From contig NZ_JBLKNZ010000001.1 in the NCBI RefSeq assembly GCF_051414115.1, positions 1,674,001-1,738,000 of the forward strand: a stretch of 64,000 nt of DNA, read 5' to 3'. Both the position numbers and the translations under genes were made by a program. Under the pieces are notes generated by a model. It worked only from the letters and a program-made list of their open reading frames with translations. It was not told the DNA's origin and searched no databases. This DNA comes from Halovenus marina (lineage in GTDB: Archaea > Halobacteriota > Halobacteria > Halobacteriales > Haloarculaceae). Numbering within the stretch: position 1 is the first letter of the stretch; every line of letters starts with the position of its first letter. This document shows, piece by piece, positions 43,482 through 51,741 of the stretch.

Positions 43482-44333
43482 ATGGCAGACGACAGCGACG
43501 AGAGACGGGTGGCCGAGAGTCTGGAGGAAGACTCCAGTGCGGGGAACGGGCGCGTCTACGACCCGGACGACGACCACGCGTTTCCCGACGAGCGAGTCAA
43601 CGACGTGCTGGCAGTCGTCGACGAGGACCCCGAGATAACTACCTACCTCGAAGCGCAGAACGTCAACCCTGTCAAGCGAAAGCGGTACAACGACCACGGG
43701 ACGAAACACATCGAAATCGTCCGCAATCGGGCGCTCTGTCTCTACGACCTGCTCAAGCGTCAGGGCATCGAGTTCAACGGAGCGCGCCAGCAGGGCCTCG
43801 ACGAAGCGGACGAGGCCGTCATCATCGCGCTCGCGGCGGTCCTGCACGACATCGGCCACGTGATCCACCGCGACGAACACCCCTACTACTCGCTCCCGCT
43901 TGCGGCCGACCTGCTCGACAGACTGCTCCCCGAGTTCTACGACGTCCCGGAGCAGGTCCGGGTGAAAGGAGAGGTGCTCCACGCGATTCTCTGTCATCAC
44001 ACCTCCGAGGAACCGCTCACGCTAGAGGCTGGTGTGGTTCGTGTCGCCGACGCGCTCGACATGGAGCGGGGGCGCTCCCGTGTCCCCTACGAGGAGGGTG
44101 GTCGCGGGATCAACACTGTTTCCAGTCAGGCCATCGAACGCGTCTCCCTCTCCGAGGGGGAGGAACGCGCCGTGCTGATCGAGATCCAGATGCGAAACGC
44201 CGCTGGCGTCTATCAGGTCGACAGCCTCCTGAAGGCGAAAATCAAGGAGTCGGGGCTGGAAGAGCATCTCCGTATTGTCGCGATCAACGCACACACCGAC
44301 GAGGACCGGATCGTCGAGCGGATCGAACTGTAA
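43482..44333 (+). CDS. HD-domain phosphohydrolase
   Basis: The 283-residue protein has HGTKHIEIVRNRALCLYDLL (first His) and AAVLHDIGHVIHRDEHPYYS (HD pair near residue 125), VLHAILCHHT, and VRVADALDMERGRS with the last metal Asp. It resembles archaeal HD proteins of COG1418 type but without a KH domain. It follows the CYTH gene on the same strand and both handle phosphates, so they may be linked. Confidence 0.88.
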   Translation: MADDSDERRVAESLEEDSSAGNGRVYDPDDDHAFPDERVNDVLAVVDEDPEITTYLEAQNVNPVKRKRYNDHGTKHIEIVRNRALCLYDLLKRQGIEFNGARQQGLDEADEAVIIALAAVLHDIGHVIHRDEHPYYSLPLAADLLDRLLPEFYDVPEQVRVKGEVLHAILCHHTSEEPLTLEAGVVRVADALDMERGRSRVPYEEGGRGINTVSSQAIERVSLSEGEERAVLIEIQMRNAAGVYQVDSLLKAKIKESGLEEHLRIVAINAHTDEDRIVERIEL

Positions 44334-44426
44334 CTCGTCGAACGGTCGCCACGAAACTGGACCGAGCGACGAACCCCCGACAGATCAGGGGTACATTCAA
44401 TAGCATCGATCGAGTTGTCTACCCAC

Positions 44427-44657
44427 ATGGGGACTGACGAATCGATTGACGACGTCGACGCCGAGATGGCCCTGGCGCTGGGACTGTTTGCGCTCAGCGA
44501 CGCAACAGTCCACGAGGCCGCGACGCAGGCGGACGTCACGGGGTGGGAACTCGAACAGGCAATCGAACGCGCTGGACTCGCCGACACGTTCGGTATCGAC
44601 ACCGAGGCGGACGTGAGCAAGGAGATAGACAGCCTGCTCGACAGACAACTGGAGTAA
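44427..44657 (+). CDS. Small putative HTH protein (UPF0175-like)
   Basis: The 76-residue protein has ALGLFALSDATVHEAATQAD then VTGWELEQAIERAGL, a helix-turn-helix pattern similar to UPF0175 proteins, which are often antitoxin-like. No toxin gene is adjacent. I prefer ATG 44427 to TTG 44415. Call tentative. Confidence 0.5.
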   Translation: MGTDESIDDVDAEMALALGLFALSDATVHEAATQADVTGWELEQAIERAGLADTFGIDTEADVSKEIDSLLDRQLE

Positions 44658-44665
44658 TCGTTCGC

Positions 44666-45100
44666 TCACGGCGTGAGATACCAGCCAAACAGTAAGGGAG
44701 AGACGAGCAACGTCAGCGGGACGGCGATCCAGACCTGTCCAGCGAAGACGTTGTACTGTCCGAGCGTCACAGACACCGGTGTACCCTCCACGTAGCCGAC
44801 CAGAAACTCGAAGCCGACGGTCAGCACCGTCCACAGGACGCCGACGAGTACCAACTCTGCCCGGGCGTACGCGAGTGTCGTCCACTGAAAGTAGAGAAAG
44901 GAGACGACGAGGATGGCGGCGACGAGTAGCGCAGTACTGATGACGTGTCCGGCGTACTCCCCGACACGCGGGATGAGGACAGTCTCCCGGAGCCCGCCGT
45001 TGAGAACGGCGATAACCGCCAGCACGAGCCAGACCCCAAGCGGAGCGAGAAACACCTGCAAACGGATCGGTTGTCCGGTATCCAACAGCGGGAGCGACAT
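44666..45100 (-). CDS. Membrane protein, unknown
   Basis: The 144-residue protein has four hydrophobic helices from about residue 12 to the end, with RVGEYAGHVISTALLVAAIL and FLYFQWTTLAYARAELVLVG. It starts at MSLPLLDTGQPIRLQVFLAP; a GTG at 45160 would add 20 residues. It resembles no family that I can name and lies downstream of purK on the same strand. Confidence 0.55.
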   Translation of the reverse strand: MSLPLLDTGQPIRLQVFLAPLGVWLVLAVIAVLNGGLRETVLIPRVGEYAGHVISTALLVAAILVVSFLYFQWTTLAYARAELVLVGVLWTVLTVGFEFLVGYVEGTPVSVTLGQYNVFAGQVWIAVPLTLLVSPLLFGWYLTP

Positions 45101-45156
45101 TATGAGATCAGATCTGATTGGATCCGTCAAAATAGTGTGGGCCGACTCGGATACCG

Positions 45157-46332
45157 TCACTCCGTGAACGTCAGTCCGTCTCGAAGCGTGCGCACGTCCG
45201 CCAGAATATCTTCGGCCGATTCCGCATCGTCATCTTCGGCCGCGTCGTCACCGACGAGCGTGACGTGGCCCATCTTCCGGAGGCGATACACCTCGCGCTT
45301 GCCGTACCAGTGGAGGTGGGCGCGCGGCCGCTCGAAGACAGCCGTCTCGCCGGTTAGGGTCGCTCGCTGGCGCTTCTCGACGTCGCCCAGAATGTTCGTG
45401 GAGACAGTCGGAGCGCGCCGTTCGGTCGTGCCCAGCGGTCGCCCGGTCACGCCTCGGAGATGCTGCTCGAACTGGGAGGTGTGACAGCCCTCGATGGTCC
45501 AGTGCCCCGAGTTGTGCGGCCGGGGGGCAATCTCATTCAGGAGAATTTCCCCCTCGCTGGTCTCGAACAGTTCGACGCCGAAGACGCCGCGGCCCGAAAG
45601 CACGTCGAGCACGTCTCTGACCACCTCCTTCGCGCGCGCTCTGACTTCGGGCGTCGTCCGGGCGGGGCTGGCCGTCTCCCGGAGAATCTCCTCCTCGTGA
45701 ATGGTCTCGGTCACGGGGAACGTGTCCACTTCGCCGTCACCGACCGCACCCATCACAGCCAGTTCGCGCTCGTAGTCGACGAACTCCTCGACCATCGCCG
45801 GGCCGTCGATAGCGGCGACGGCGTCCTCAACGTCCTCGGGCGAGTGGACGGGGACGTTCCCGCGCCCGTCGTAGCCCCCCTCGCGTGCCTTGAGCATCGC
45901 CGGATAGCCGAGTTCGTCGAGCGCGTCACGGAGTTGCTCGGCGGAGTCGACCTGACGGAAGGCCGGAACCGGAATTCCGGCCTCGCTGAGTCGGCGCTTC
46001 TGTCTGAGTTTGTCCTCGATGAGCCGCAGCGTCTCTGGGTGGGGGTGGACTGGTGTGTCGGTCTCCTCGCTGATCCGTTCGAGTGCGTCCGGGTCCGCGA
46101 GTTCGATTTCGTAGGTGAGATACGACGAGCGCTCTGCCAGCGCTCTGATCGTGGATTCGTCGTCGAACGCACCGACGATCTGATCGCTGACGACAGATGC
46201 GGCCGGGGCGTTTTGGGTCGGGTCCGAGACGACCAGATCGATACCCAGCGGCCCGGCCGCCTCACCGAGCATCCGTCCGAGTTGACCGCCGCCGACGACG
46301 CCGACGACTGTCTCGCCCGATGTGAGGGTCAT
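45157..46332 (-). CDS. purK: 5-(carboxyamino)imidazole ribonucleotide synthase
   Basis: PurK is an ATP-grasp enzyme making N5-CAIR from AIR, ATP and bicarbonate. The 391-residue protein begins VVGVVGGGQLGRMLGEAAGP, has MLKAREGGYDGRGNVPVHSP, FVDYERELAVMGAVGDGEVD and LLNEIAPRPHNSGHWTIEGC. The partner purE is not in the window, although often adjacent elsewhere. Confidence 0.94.
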   Translation of the reverse strand: MTLTSGETVVGVVGGGQLGRMLGEAAGPLGIDLVVSDPTQNAPAASVVSDQIVGAFDDESTIRALAERSSYLTYEIELADPDALERISEETDTPVHPHPETLRLIEDKLRQKRRLSEAGIPVPAFRQVDSAEQLRDALDELGYPAMLKAREGGYDGRGNVPVHSPEDVEDAVAAIDGPAMVEEFVDYERELAVMGAVGDGEVDTFPVTETIHEEEILRETASPARTTPEVRARAKEVVRDVLDVLSGRGVFGVELFETSEGEILLNEIAPRPHNSGHWTIEGCHTSQFEQHLRGVTGRPLGTTERRAPTVSTNILGDVEKRQRATLTGETAVFERPRAHLHWYGKREVYRLRKMGHVTLVGDDAAEDDDAESAEDILADVRTLRDGLTFTE

Positions 46333-46386
46333 ACCACGATTTCCCGGCCAGCGAGTAAAGAAGCTCCCGATGTTCGGAGAGAGCGG

Positions 46387-48231
46387 TCAGTTCTCGACGA
46401 GGTCCTCGTGGACGAACACGTTGATCTCGTTTGCCCACAGACGAATCTCGTAGGACTGTTCGGTGTAGGACTCCCCGAGTCGGTCTCGCGGAACGGTGGT
46501 GTCCTGCGGGCTGGTGATGATGATCGGCGGCGGATTGGCATCGATTCGCTCTCTGAGGTCAGCAGCGTTCCGTTCGCAGGTTCCATCTGCTCCCGTCGCT
46601 GCGAGATACCAGTTCAGCGGCTGGGAGTCCGCCCACGAGGTACAGACCGGACGGACGTTCCACCGTGCGGACGCGTTCACCCCCGACAGGCGGACGAGCG
46701 AATCACCGCCCTCGAACGCCTCTCCGGTTTCGCCGTAGTAAAAGACGACCTCCGTTCGGTCCGGCGAGGCACTCGTACGAAGCTGTGATTCGAGCGGGCC
46801 AAGGTCGCTCGCTGGCTGGGCGAACTGCGCCAGCCCGTTGTCCCTGTCCTGGGGCTGTTGGTACACGTCAGAGACCACGACCACTCCGACAGCCACTGCC
46901 GCAATCGCGAGGACGACGGCGACGACTGCGACAGGCCTGATTTCCGCATCGTGAACCCCCTCGACGCCGCGGGAAAACAGCCACGCGAGTCCGACCGCGG
47001 CAGGGAGCGCAAGCGCGACCACGATGTGCGTCGAAATCCACGCCCAGTCGCCCTGAATGTGCGACCCGAGCGGGTAGCCGACGAACGAGGCCGCGCCGCA
47101 GTACGACAGGAACAACACGATTGGGCGCGCATCCGTCCGACGGTACCACTCGACGCCAAAGCCAACGGCAGCGAAGGCGATCAGGATCGGGGCGTACTCG
47201 GCCAGAAATTCTGCGTACCCGGCGACGAAGTCGAGATACTCGCTGAAGGTCGTCTCCTCGGACTGACTGAACCACTCCTCGAACCCGTCGACGGTCGAGC
47301 GAAGCGTCGTATCGACCAGTTTCGGTATCTTCGTCGGGGTGCGCAGTGCCTCCCACAGGCCGAGCGTGTCCGCTCCGCCCGGCGGTGCGTATCGTCCTTC
47401 GAGGCCGTTTCCTCGCGGGGCAAAGAGCGCGACGATAGCACCGAGAAACAGCACAATTGCGCCAGCGACGTGTCTGAGCGGGCGGAGCGTCTCCCAGAGT
47501 CCAGTCCAGCCCTGACGAACGACGGCCCGGACGCGGCCGCGAACCCCAGACGTGTCCGCGCGAGCGAGCGCGTGGACTCCGAGCAATCCGGTCGCGCCAC
47601 CCCACGTGAGCACGTAGACGATGGCGTTTTCCTTCGAAGCAAAGCCGAGAGCGACGAAGAGAGCGGCCCCGTAGAGATAGCGGAGCCTGCGGGTGTCGGA
47701 CAGTCGCACGAGCATGCCGAGGGCGGTGAACATGAACGCCGCGACCAGCACGTCGCTTCGCATGAACCGGCCGTAGTACAGCAGTACCGAATTGAAGGAG
47801 AGGACGAGCGCGAGCGCGACGACTTCGGCGCGGTCGAGATGTTCGCGGTAGAGGTACGCGGCCGCGGGCAACAGACCACCGACGAGTGCGACGGGCAGGC
47901 GAGCGGTGAAGTCACTGGTTCCGAAGGCGTCGAACAGCCACCGAGCGGCAATCTGGACGAACGGGCCGTGTTCCTCCCAGTGATAGGCAAGCGACCCTGT
48001 GTCGGCGTAGTACTGCGCCCAGTAGGCGACGCGGGCCTCGTCCCAGTGGGCAGACCGGCCGCCGAGCCAGACGAGACGGGCCAGAAGTGCCACAAAGGCA
48101 ATCGCGAGCACGGCCGTGAGCAGGCGAACCTCGGACAGGCGCTTCAGCCACGATGTGAGCGGTTCCTGCCAGTCCGCGGTCCCATCAGACTCGACTGCAT
48201 CCTCGTCTGACTCGCGCCGACCCTCGCTCAT
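46387..48231 (-). CDS. Agl23-like flippase-associated membrane protein (TIGR03663)
   Basis: The 614-residue protein has about 12 helices and an ArnT/PMT-like first loop, LGGRSAHWDEARVAYWAQYY, with the Asp-Glu motif of GT-C enzymes near 60. The segments GFASKENAIVYVLTWGG and LYYGRFMRSDVLVAAFMFTA match the TIGR03663 family, linked to N-glycosylation in haloarchaea. A C-terminal soluble domain lies outside. No other agl genes are near except the PF03706 protein 2 kb away. Confidence 0.8.
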   Translation of the reverse strand: MSEGRRESDEDAVESDGTADWQEPLTSWLKRLSEVRLLTAVLAIAFVALLARLVWLGGRSAHWDEARVAYWAQYYADTGSLAYHWEEHGPFVQIAARWLFDAFGTSDFTARLPVALVGGLLPAAAYLYREHLDRAEVVALALVLSFNSVLLYYGRFMRSDVLVAAFMFTALGMLVRLSDTRRLRYLYGAALFVALGFASKENAIVYVLTWGGATGLLGVHALARADTSGVRGRVRAVVRQGWTGLWETLRPLRHVAGAIVLFLGAIVALFAPRGNGLEGRYAPPGGADTLGLWEALRTPTKIPKLVDTTLRSTVDGFEEWFSQSEETTFSEYLDFVAGYAEFLAEYAPILIAFAAVGFGVEWYRRTDARPIVLFLSYCGAASFVGYPLGSHIQGDWAWISTHIVVALALPAAVGLAWLFSRGVEGVHDAEIRPVAVVAVVLAIAAVAVGVVVVSDVYQQPQDRDNGLAQFAQPASDLGPLESQLRTSASPDRTEVVFYYGETGEAFEGGDSLVRLSGVNASARWNVRPVCTSWADSQPLNWYLAATGADGTCERNAADLRERIDANPPPIIITSPQDTTVPRDRLGESYTEQSYEIRLWANEINVFVHEDLVEN

Positions 48232-48280
48232 TAGTTGAGGGCTTTCGGCCCCGCGTAAGAACAGTTACGGTTTCTCCGAC

Positions 48281-49045
48281 GTGTTCAATACGCGCGAGTT
48301 CTCAGATCCGGGTGTGATCGTCGTCGCGACGGAGGATTTCGAGGTCTATCACGAGGTGTTGGGGGAGTTGCGCGACCGCGATGTAACGTTCACGACGGTC
48401 GAACCCGGTGCGGAGTTGCCAGCGGCCACCTCTGTCCTGATCACGACGAACGAGGACGACCTGGAGATTCCGGAGGGAGTGACGCAAATCGAGACGACGT
48501 CCGATGCCGGACGGGCGGCGGTCGAGGAGGCGCTCGCTGCGCTCCGCGGTGAGGCTGGCAGGACCGTCATCGGGATCGACCCCGGCGAGAACCCCGGGAT
48601 AGCGGTGCTTGTCGGCGAAACCGTAATCGCGACGTTTCAGGTCCCTCCAGAACGCGTTGCCGACGTCGTCCACGAGCAACTCGCAGACGAGTCGGATCCG
48701 CTGGTTCGGATCGGCGACGGAGCGCGTCTGATCGGCGCGCGCATCATCGACGACCTCGACGTGCCGGTCGAACTCGTCGACGAGACGGGAACGACGCCGT
48801 ATCTCGGCGCTGGCGCTCGCGGCCTCGGTGACGTACTCGCGGCGGTCAACATCGCCCGGCGGGAGGGAGAGCGCGTCGAGTCACGCGAGGTCGACCCGAC
48901 GCCGGGGGAGATCCAGCAGATTCGAGAGCGCTCCCGGGAGCGAAGCGAGCGCAATCGCGCGATAGACGGGGGGCTTGCACGACAGGTGGCGGTCGGGGAG
49001 TTGACGATCGACGAGGCGCTCGAAGAACACCGAACCGACGAGTGA
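48281..49045 (+). CDS. RuvC-like (RNase H-fold) haloarchaeal protein
   Basis: The 254-residue protein has TVIGIDPGENPGIAVLVGET in the middle, the first strand of a RuvC/RNase H fold with its Asp, then an Asp in VRIGDGARLIGARIIDDLDV and another in RGLGDVLAAVNIARREG. These could be catalytic acids of a Holliday-junction or related nuclease. The N-terminal 95 residues are separate, with GVIVVATEDFEVYHEVLGEL. Start is GTG at 48281. Function not proved. Confidence 0.65.
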   Translation: MFNTREFSDPGVIVVATEDFEVYHEVLGELRDRDVTFTTVEPGAELPAATSVLITTNEDDLEIPEGVTQIETTSDAGRAAVEEALAALRGEAGRTVIGIDPGENPGIAVLVGETVIATFQVPPERVADVVHEQLADESDPLVRIGDGARLIGARIIDDLDVPVELVDETGTTPYLGAGARGLGDVLAAVNIARREGERVESREVDPTPGEIQQIRERSRERSERNRAIDGGLARQVAVGELTIDEALEEHRTDE

Positions 49046-49118
49046 ATCGCGACCCACCGCTCCGATTGCCATCGATTGGACAGCCAGACATAACTGAACG
49101 CGGGATAAACCGGGAATC

Positions 49119-49700
49119 ATGTCGACACCACCGACCGTCGTTGGGCTGTGTGGAAGTCTTCGTGACCGCAGTTACACGCGTCTCGGCCTCGAACGCGCGC
49201 TTGCGAGCGCGAACGAGCGCGGAGCCAAGACGCACCTGATCGACCTTCGTGAGTACGACCTCCCGATGTTCGACCCCGACAGCGGAACCGTTCCGGACGC
49301 GGACCGTCTCTGTGATCGGCTTCTGTCGGCTGACTCGATTCTGCTCGGCTCGCCGATGTATCACGGGTCCTACAGCGCACCGCTCAAAAACGCACTCGAT
49401 TACACTGGCTTCGACGAGTTCGAGGAGACAACCGTCGGACTGCTCGGCGTCTCCGGCGGGAAGTTCCCGATCACCACACTCGAACATCTCCGTTCTGTCT
49501 GTCGGTCGCTGAACGCGTGGGTGTTGCCGCATCAGGCAGCGATTCCGAACGCCAGCAGCCAGTTCGAGGACGGTTCCTTCGTCGACGAGAGCATGGAAAA
49601 CCGCGTCGCTGTCCTCGGTGAACGGGCCGTCGAGTATGCCCGCATCGAACCGGACCCCGCCTCGTTCGAGAGTACACAGAACGTCGGCGCTGACGATTGA
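49119..49700 (+). CDS. NADPH-dependent FMN reductase family protein
   Basis: The 193-residue flavodoxin-fold protein has the FMN phosphate loop GLCGSLRDRSYTRLGLERAL (about 9-28) and LLGSPMYHGSYSAPLKNALD. Such proteins reduce FMN, quinones or azo compounds with NAD(P)H. A TATA-like ACATAACTG lies about 27 nt upstream. Confidence 0.88.
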   Translation: MSTPPTVVGLCGSLRDRSYTRLGLERALASANERGAKTHLIDLREYDLPMFDPDSGTVPDADRLCDRLLSADSILLGSPMYHGSYSAPLKNALDYTGFDEFEETTVGLLGVSGGKFPITTLEHLRSVCRSLNAWVLPHQAAIPNASSQFEDGSFVDESMENRVAVLGERAVEYARIEPDPASFESTQNVGADD

Positions 49701-49787
49701 TTATCCCGCGGTGGCACATGTCTGTGACTAATTGCTCCATTACCCATCCTTATGCCTGGGGCCAGTGTATATCCGGCCGGTGAGATA

Positions 49788-50267
49788 ATGGGCGAGTTCG
49801 ATCCGGTTTCCTGGGACGTTCGAGAGGCCGCTCTCGGTCCCCCTGCACCCGAGGTAACGGCACTGGTCGAACAGATGCAAGACACGGTTCACGAGATGGA
49901 CCCCTACGACGCAGTGAAGACAATCCACGACGCCCTATACGCAGACGACGTCGAGCGGACGGTCCCGAGCCTCGGAGAGCCGTTCATTACGGCGTATCTT
50001 CTCGAACAAAATGGGATTATCGACCCCGACGACGAGGCAGATGGAGCGTACCCGTCACTCGTCGACCGCCGCCCGTCAGACGAGCGGTTGCGAGAGCTAT
50101 TCTGGGAGCGAGAACGAACGCTCTGGTGGATCGGACTGGTGACCGGTGTTCACCCATCGCTAGTGACGTACTGGTTCTACGAGGCGGATATTCCACTGAT
50201 GGAGCGAAACTACGCGGACGAGTCGCTGGAACAGATACGGGAGTATCGAGACGCAACCGACAAATAA
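49788..50267 (+). CDS. HTH-containing protein, unknown
   Basis: The 159-residue protein starts MGEFDPVSWDVREAALGPPA. Near its C-terminus, WIGLVTGVHPSLVTYWFYEA looks like a homeodomain-type helix-turn-helix. The N-half (LVEQMQDTVHEMDPYDAVKT) is helical. ATG 49788 has a GGTGA ribosome site 6 nt before it, better than ATG 49752. Possibly a regulator of the downstream membrane gene 51 nt away. Confidence 0.55.
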   Translation: MGEFDPVSWDVREAALGPPAPEVTALVEQMQDTVHEMDPYDAVKTIHDALYADDVERTVPSLGEPFITAYLLEQNGIIDPDDEADGAYPSLVDRRPSDERLRELFWERERTLWWIGLVTGVHPSLVTYWFYEADIPLMERNYADESLEQIREYRDATDK

Positions 50268-50317
50268 CCAGGCGGCCCGCTGTCTATCAGACACCGCTGC
50301 GAACGAGGGGAACTAGC

Positions 50318-51346
50318 ATGGAATTCAATCGACGACACGCTGTCGCCGGTGTGTTGGTCTGGGTGGCCGTCTTCGTACTCCTTGTCGCACTGGCTGGCCC
50401 GCGGGACTTCGTCGACGCTGTGACAGCGATATCGCGACCGCGATTTGCCACGATGGTGGCGCTGAACGCTCTCGGAACGGTCTGTATGGGGCTTACCCTG
50501 TACGTCGTTGCTCGCGGCGCTGGTCTCACGGTTTCTCCGGTCGAGAGTATCTTTCTGAACGCGACCGTCTCCCTGATGAAGCGATTCACGCCGCTCGGTC
50601 AGGCAAGCGGCGTTCCGGCCGGTGGGGCGATCATCTCGTGGTGGACGAAACAGCCCTTCGAGCGGAGTGTCGCGGCGATGTCGATGAAGGAGGTCGTCGC
50701 CTTCGTCCCGGGCATTCTGGTCTTTCTGTTCGGTGGGACCTACATCGTCTTCACCGACAAGCCAGTTCCGACACGGCTTCGGTCTCTCGCCGCGATTTTC
50801 AGTCTCGGCGTGGCTGGGTTCGTCATCGCTGTCGTTCTGGTGTACCGGAACCCAGCGGCTGCCCGAGAGGCGATCTATCGCGCGGTGTCCTCGCTGAATC
50901 GAGGGATAGCACAGATTCCACGCGTTCCCGAACTTGACGCAACCGAGATACAGACCAGAGTGGATCGCTTCTCGGAATCAGTAGGGCAGATTGTCTCGAA
51001 TCGGTCGACTGTCACCGTCGCGTGTGCGCTCGCAACGACGGCGGTACTCACACAGGGCGCTCTGCTCTGGGTCGCACTCGCTGGCGTCGGCGTCGAGACT
51101 GCGCTCGCCGTGACGATCTTCGTCGTCCCGGTATCACTGCTTGCGTCTGCCGTCCCACTCCCGGGTGGGGGTGGTGGCATCGAGGGCACGCAAGTGTTGC
51201 TCCTTCTCGCGATGGTCGATGGGCACGAAGCCCAGATAGTCACGGCCGTCGCCGTCTCCCGCGGCCTGGTGTTCTGGACGCCAGTGGTCGTCGGATCGCT
51301 CACGCTAACTGGCATCCAAGTTCGGCGGTCGTTAGCGCGTGCCTGA
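50318..51346 (+). CDS. Lysylphosphatidylglycerol-synthase-TM/flippase-like membrane protein (PF03706)
   Basis: The 342-residue protein has about eight membrane helices, with the family's FTPLGQASGVPAGGAIISWW and VPLPGGGGGIEGTQVLLLL. Members include AglD, which transfers the last sugar in haloarchaeal N-glycosylation, and lipid flippases, but the N-terminal glycosyltransferase domain of AglD is absent. It may move lipid-linked intermediates. Confidence 0.8.
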   Translation: MEFNRRHAVAGVLVWVAVFVLLVALAGPRDFVDAVTAISRPRFATMVALNALGTVCMGLTLYVVARGAGLTVSPVESIFLNATVSLMKRFTPLGQASGVPAGGAIISWWTKQPFERSVAAMSMKEVVAFVPGILVFLFGGTYIVFTDKPVPTRLRSLAAIFSLGVAGFVIAVVLVYRNPAAAREAIYRAVSSLNRGIAQIPRVPELDATEIQTRVDRFSESVGQIVSNRSTVTVACALATTAVLTQGALLWVALAGVGVETALAVTIFVVPVSLLASAVPLPGGGGGIEGTQVLLLLAMVDGHEAQIVTAVAVSRGLVFWTPVVVGSLTLTGIQVRRSLARA

Positions 51347-51360
51347 CCGGAGTGCCTGTC

Positions 51361-51367
51361 CTTATAT
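51361..51367 (+). promoter_or_regulatory. TATA box of the 87-residue protein gene
   Basis: CTTATAT is centred 27 nt before ATG 51391; the transcript should be leaderless and separate from the upstream membrane gene. Confidence 0.55.
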
Positions 51368-51390
51368 CACCCCCGCTCGAAGCGGTGGAT

Positions 51391-51654
51391 ATGCTCACGA
51401 TTGATCTCGACCAGTTCATGTTCGAACTGAAAGACGGCGCGCTTAAACACGTCGGCGCATCGAACAAGACGGCAACGGCGAAGCTCTACGACGTCGAAGC
51501 GGTCGACGCCCGGGAGTTCGGGGACGAGCGGGTGAAGCTCACGTTCGAGGACGGCGAAGGCAACGAAGTAGAGGTCGCAGTCGATCCGCCAGAGGCAAAA
51601 TCGCTCGCACGGACGCTGGAATCGCTCGAAGAAGAAAGTGGTGTGTTCGAGTAG
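51391..51654 (+). CDS. Small acidic protein of unknown function
   Basis: The 87-residue protein starts MLTIDLDQFMFELKDGALKH and has VKLTFEDGEGNEVEVAVDPP, an alternating beta pattern, then a helix SLARTLESLEEESGVFE. It stands just before the RecJ-like gene but has its own TATA box. No family recognised. Confidence 0.6.
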   Translation: MLTIDLDQFMFELKDGALKHVGASNKTATAKLYDVEAVDAREFGDERVKLTFEDGEGNEVEVAVDPPEAKSLARTLESLEEESGVFE

Positions 51655-51741
51655 CGACTCCGAGATATCCGACGCGTTTCGACAATCGCTCCCGAACGTG
51701 TTTCGACAACCGTTTTAGGCCGGGTCTGCTTTCATCGTGTA

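Noticed and set aside
44337..44437. A 442-codon frame (43109-44437) over the CYTH and HD genes.
   Set aside because: It is a +1-frame shadow of two genes with clear motifs and is dominated by Arg and Pro.
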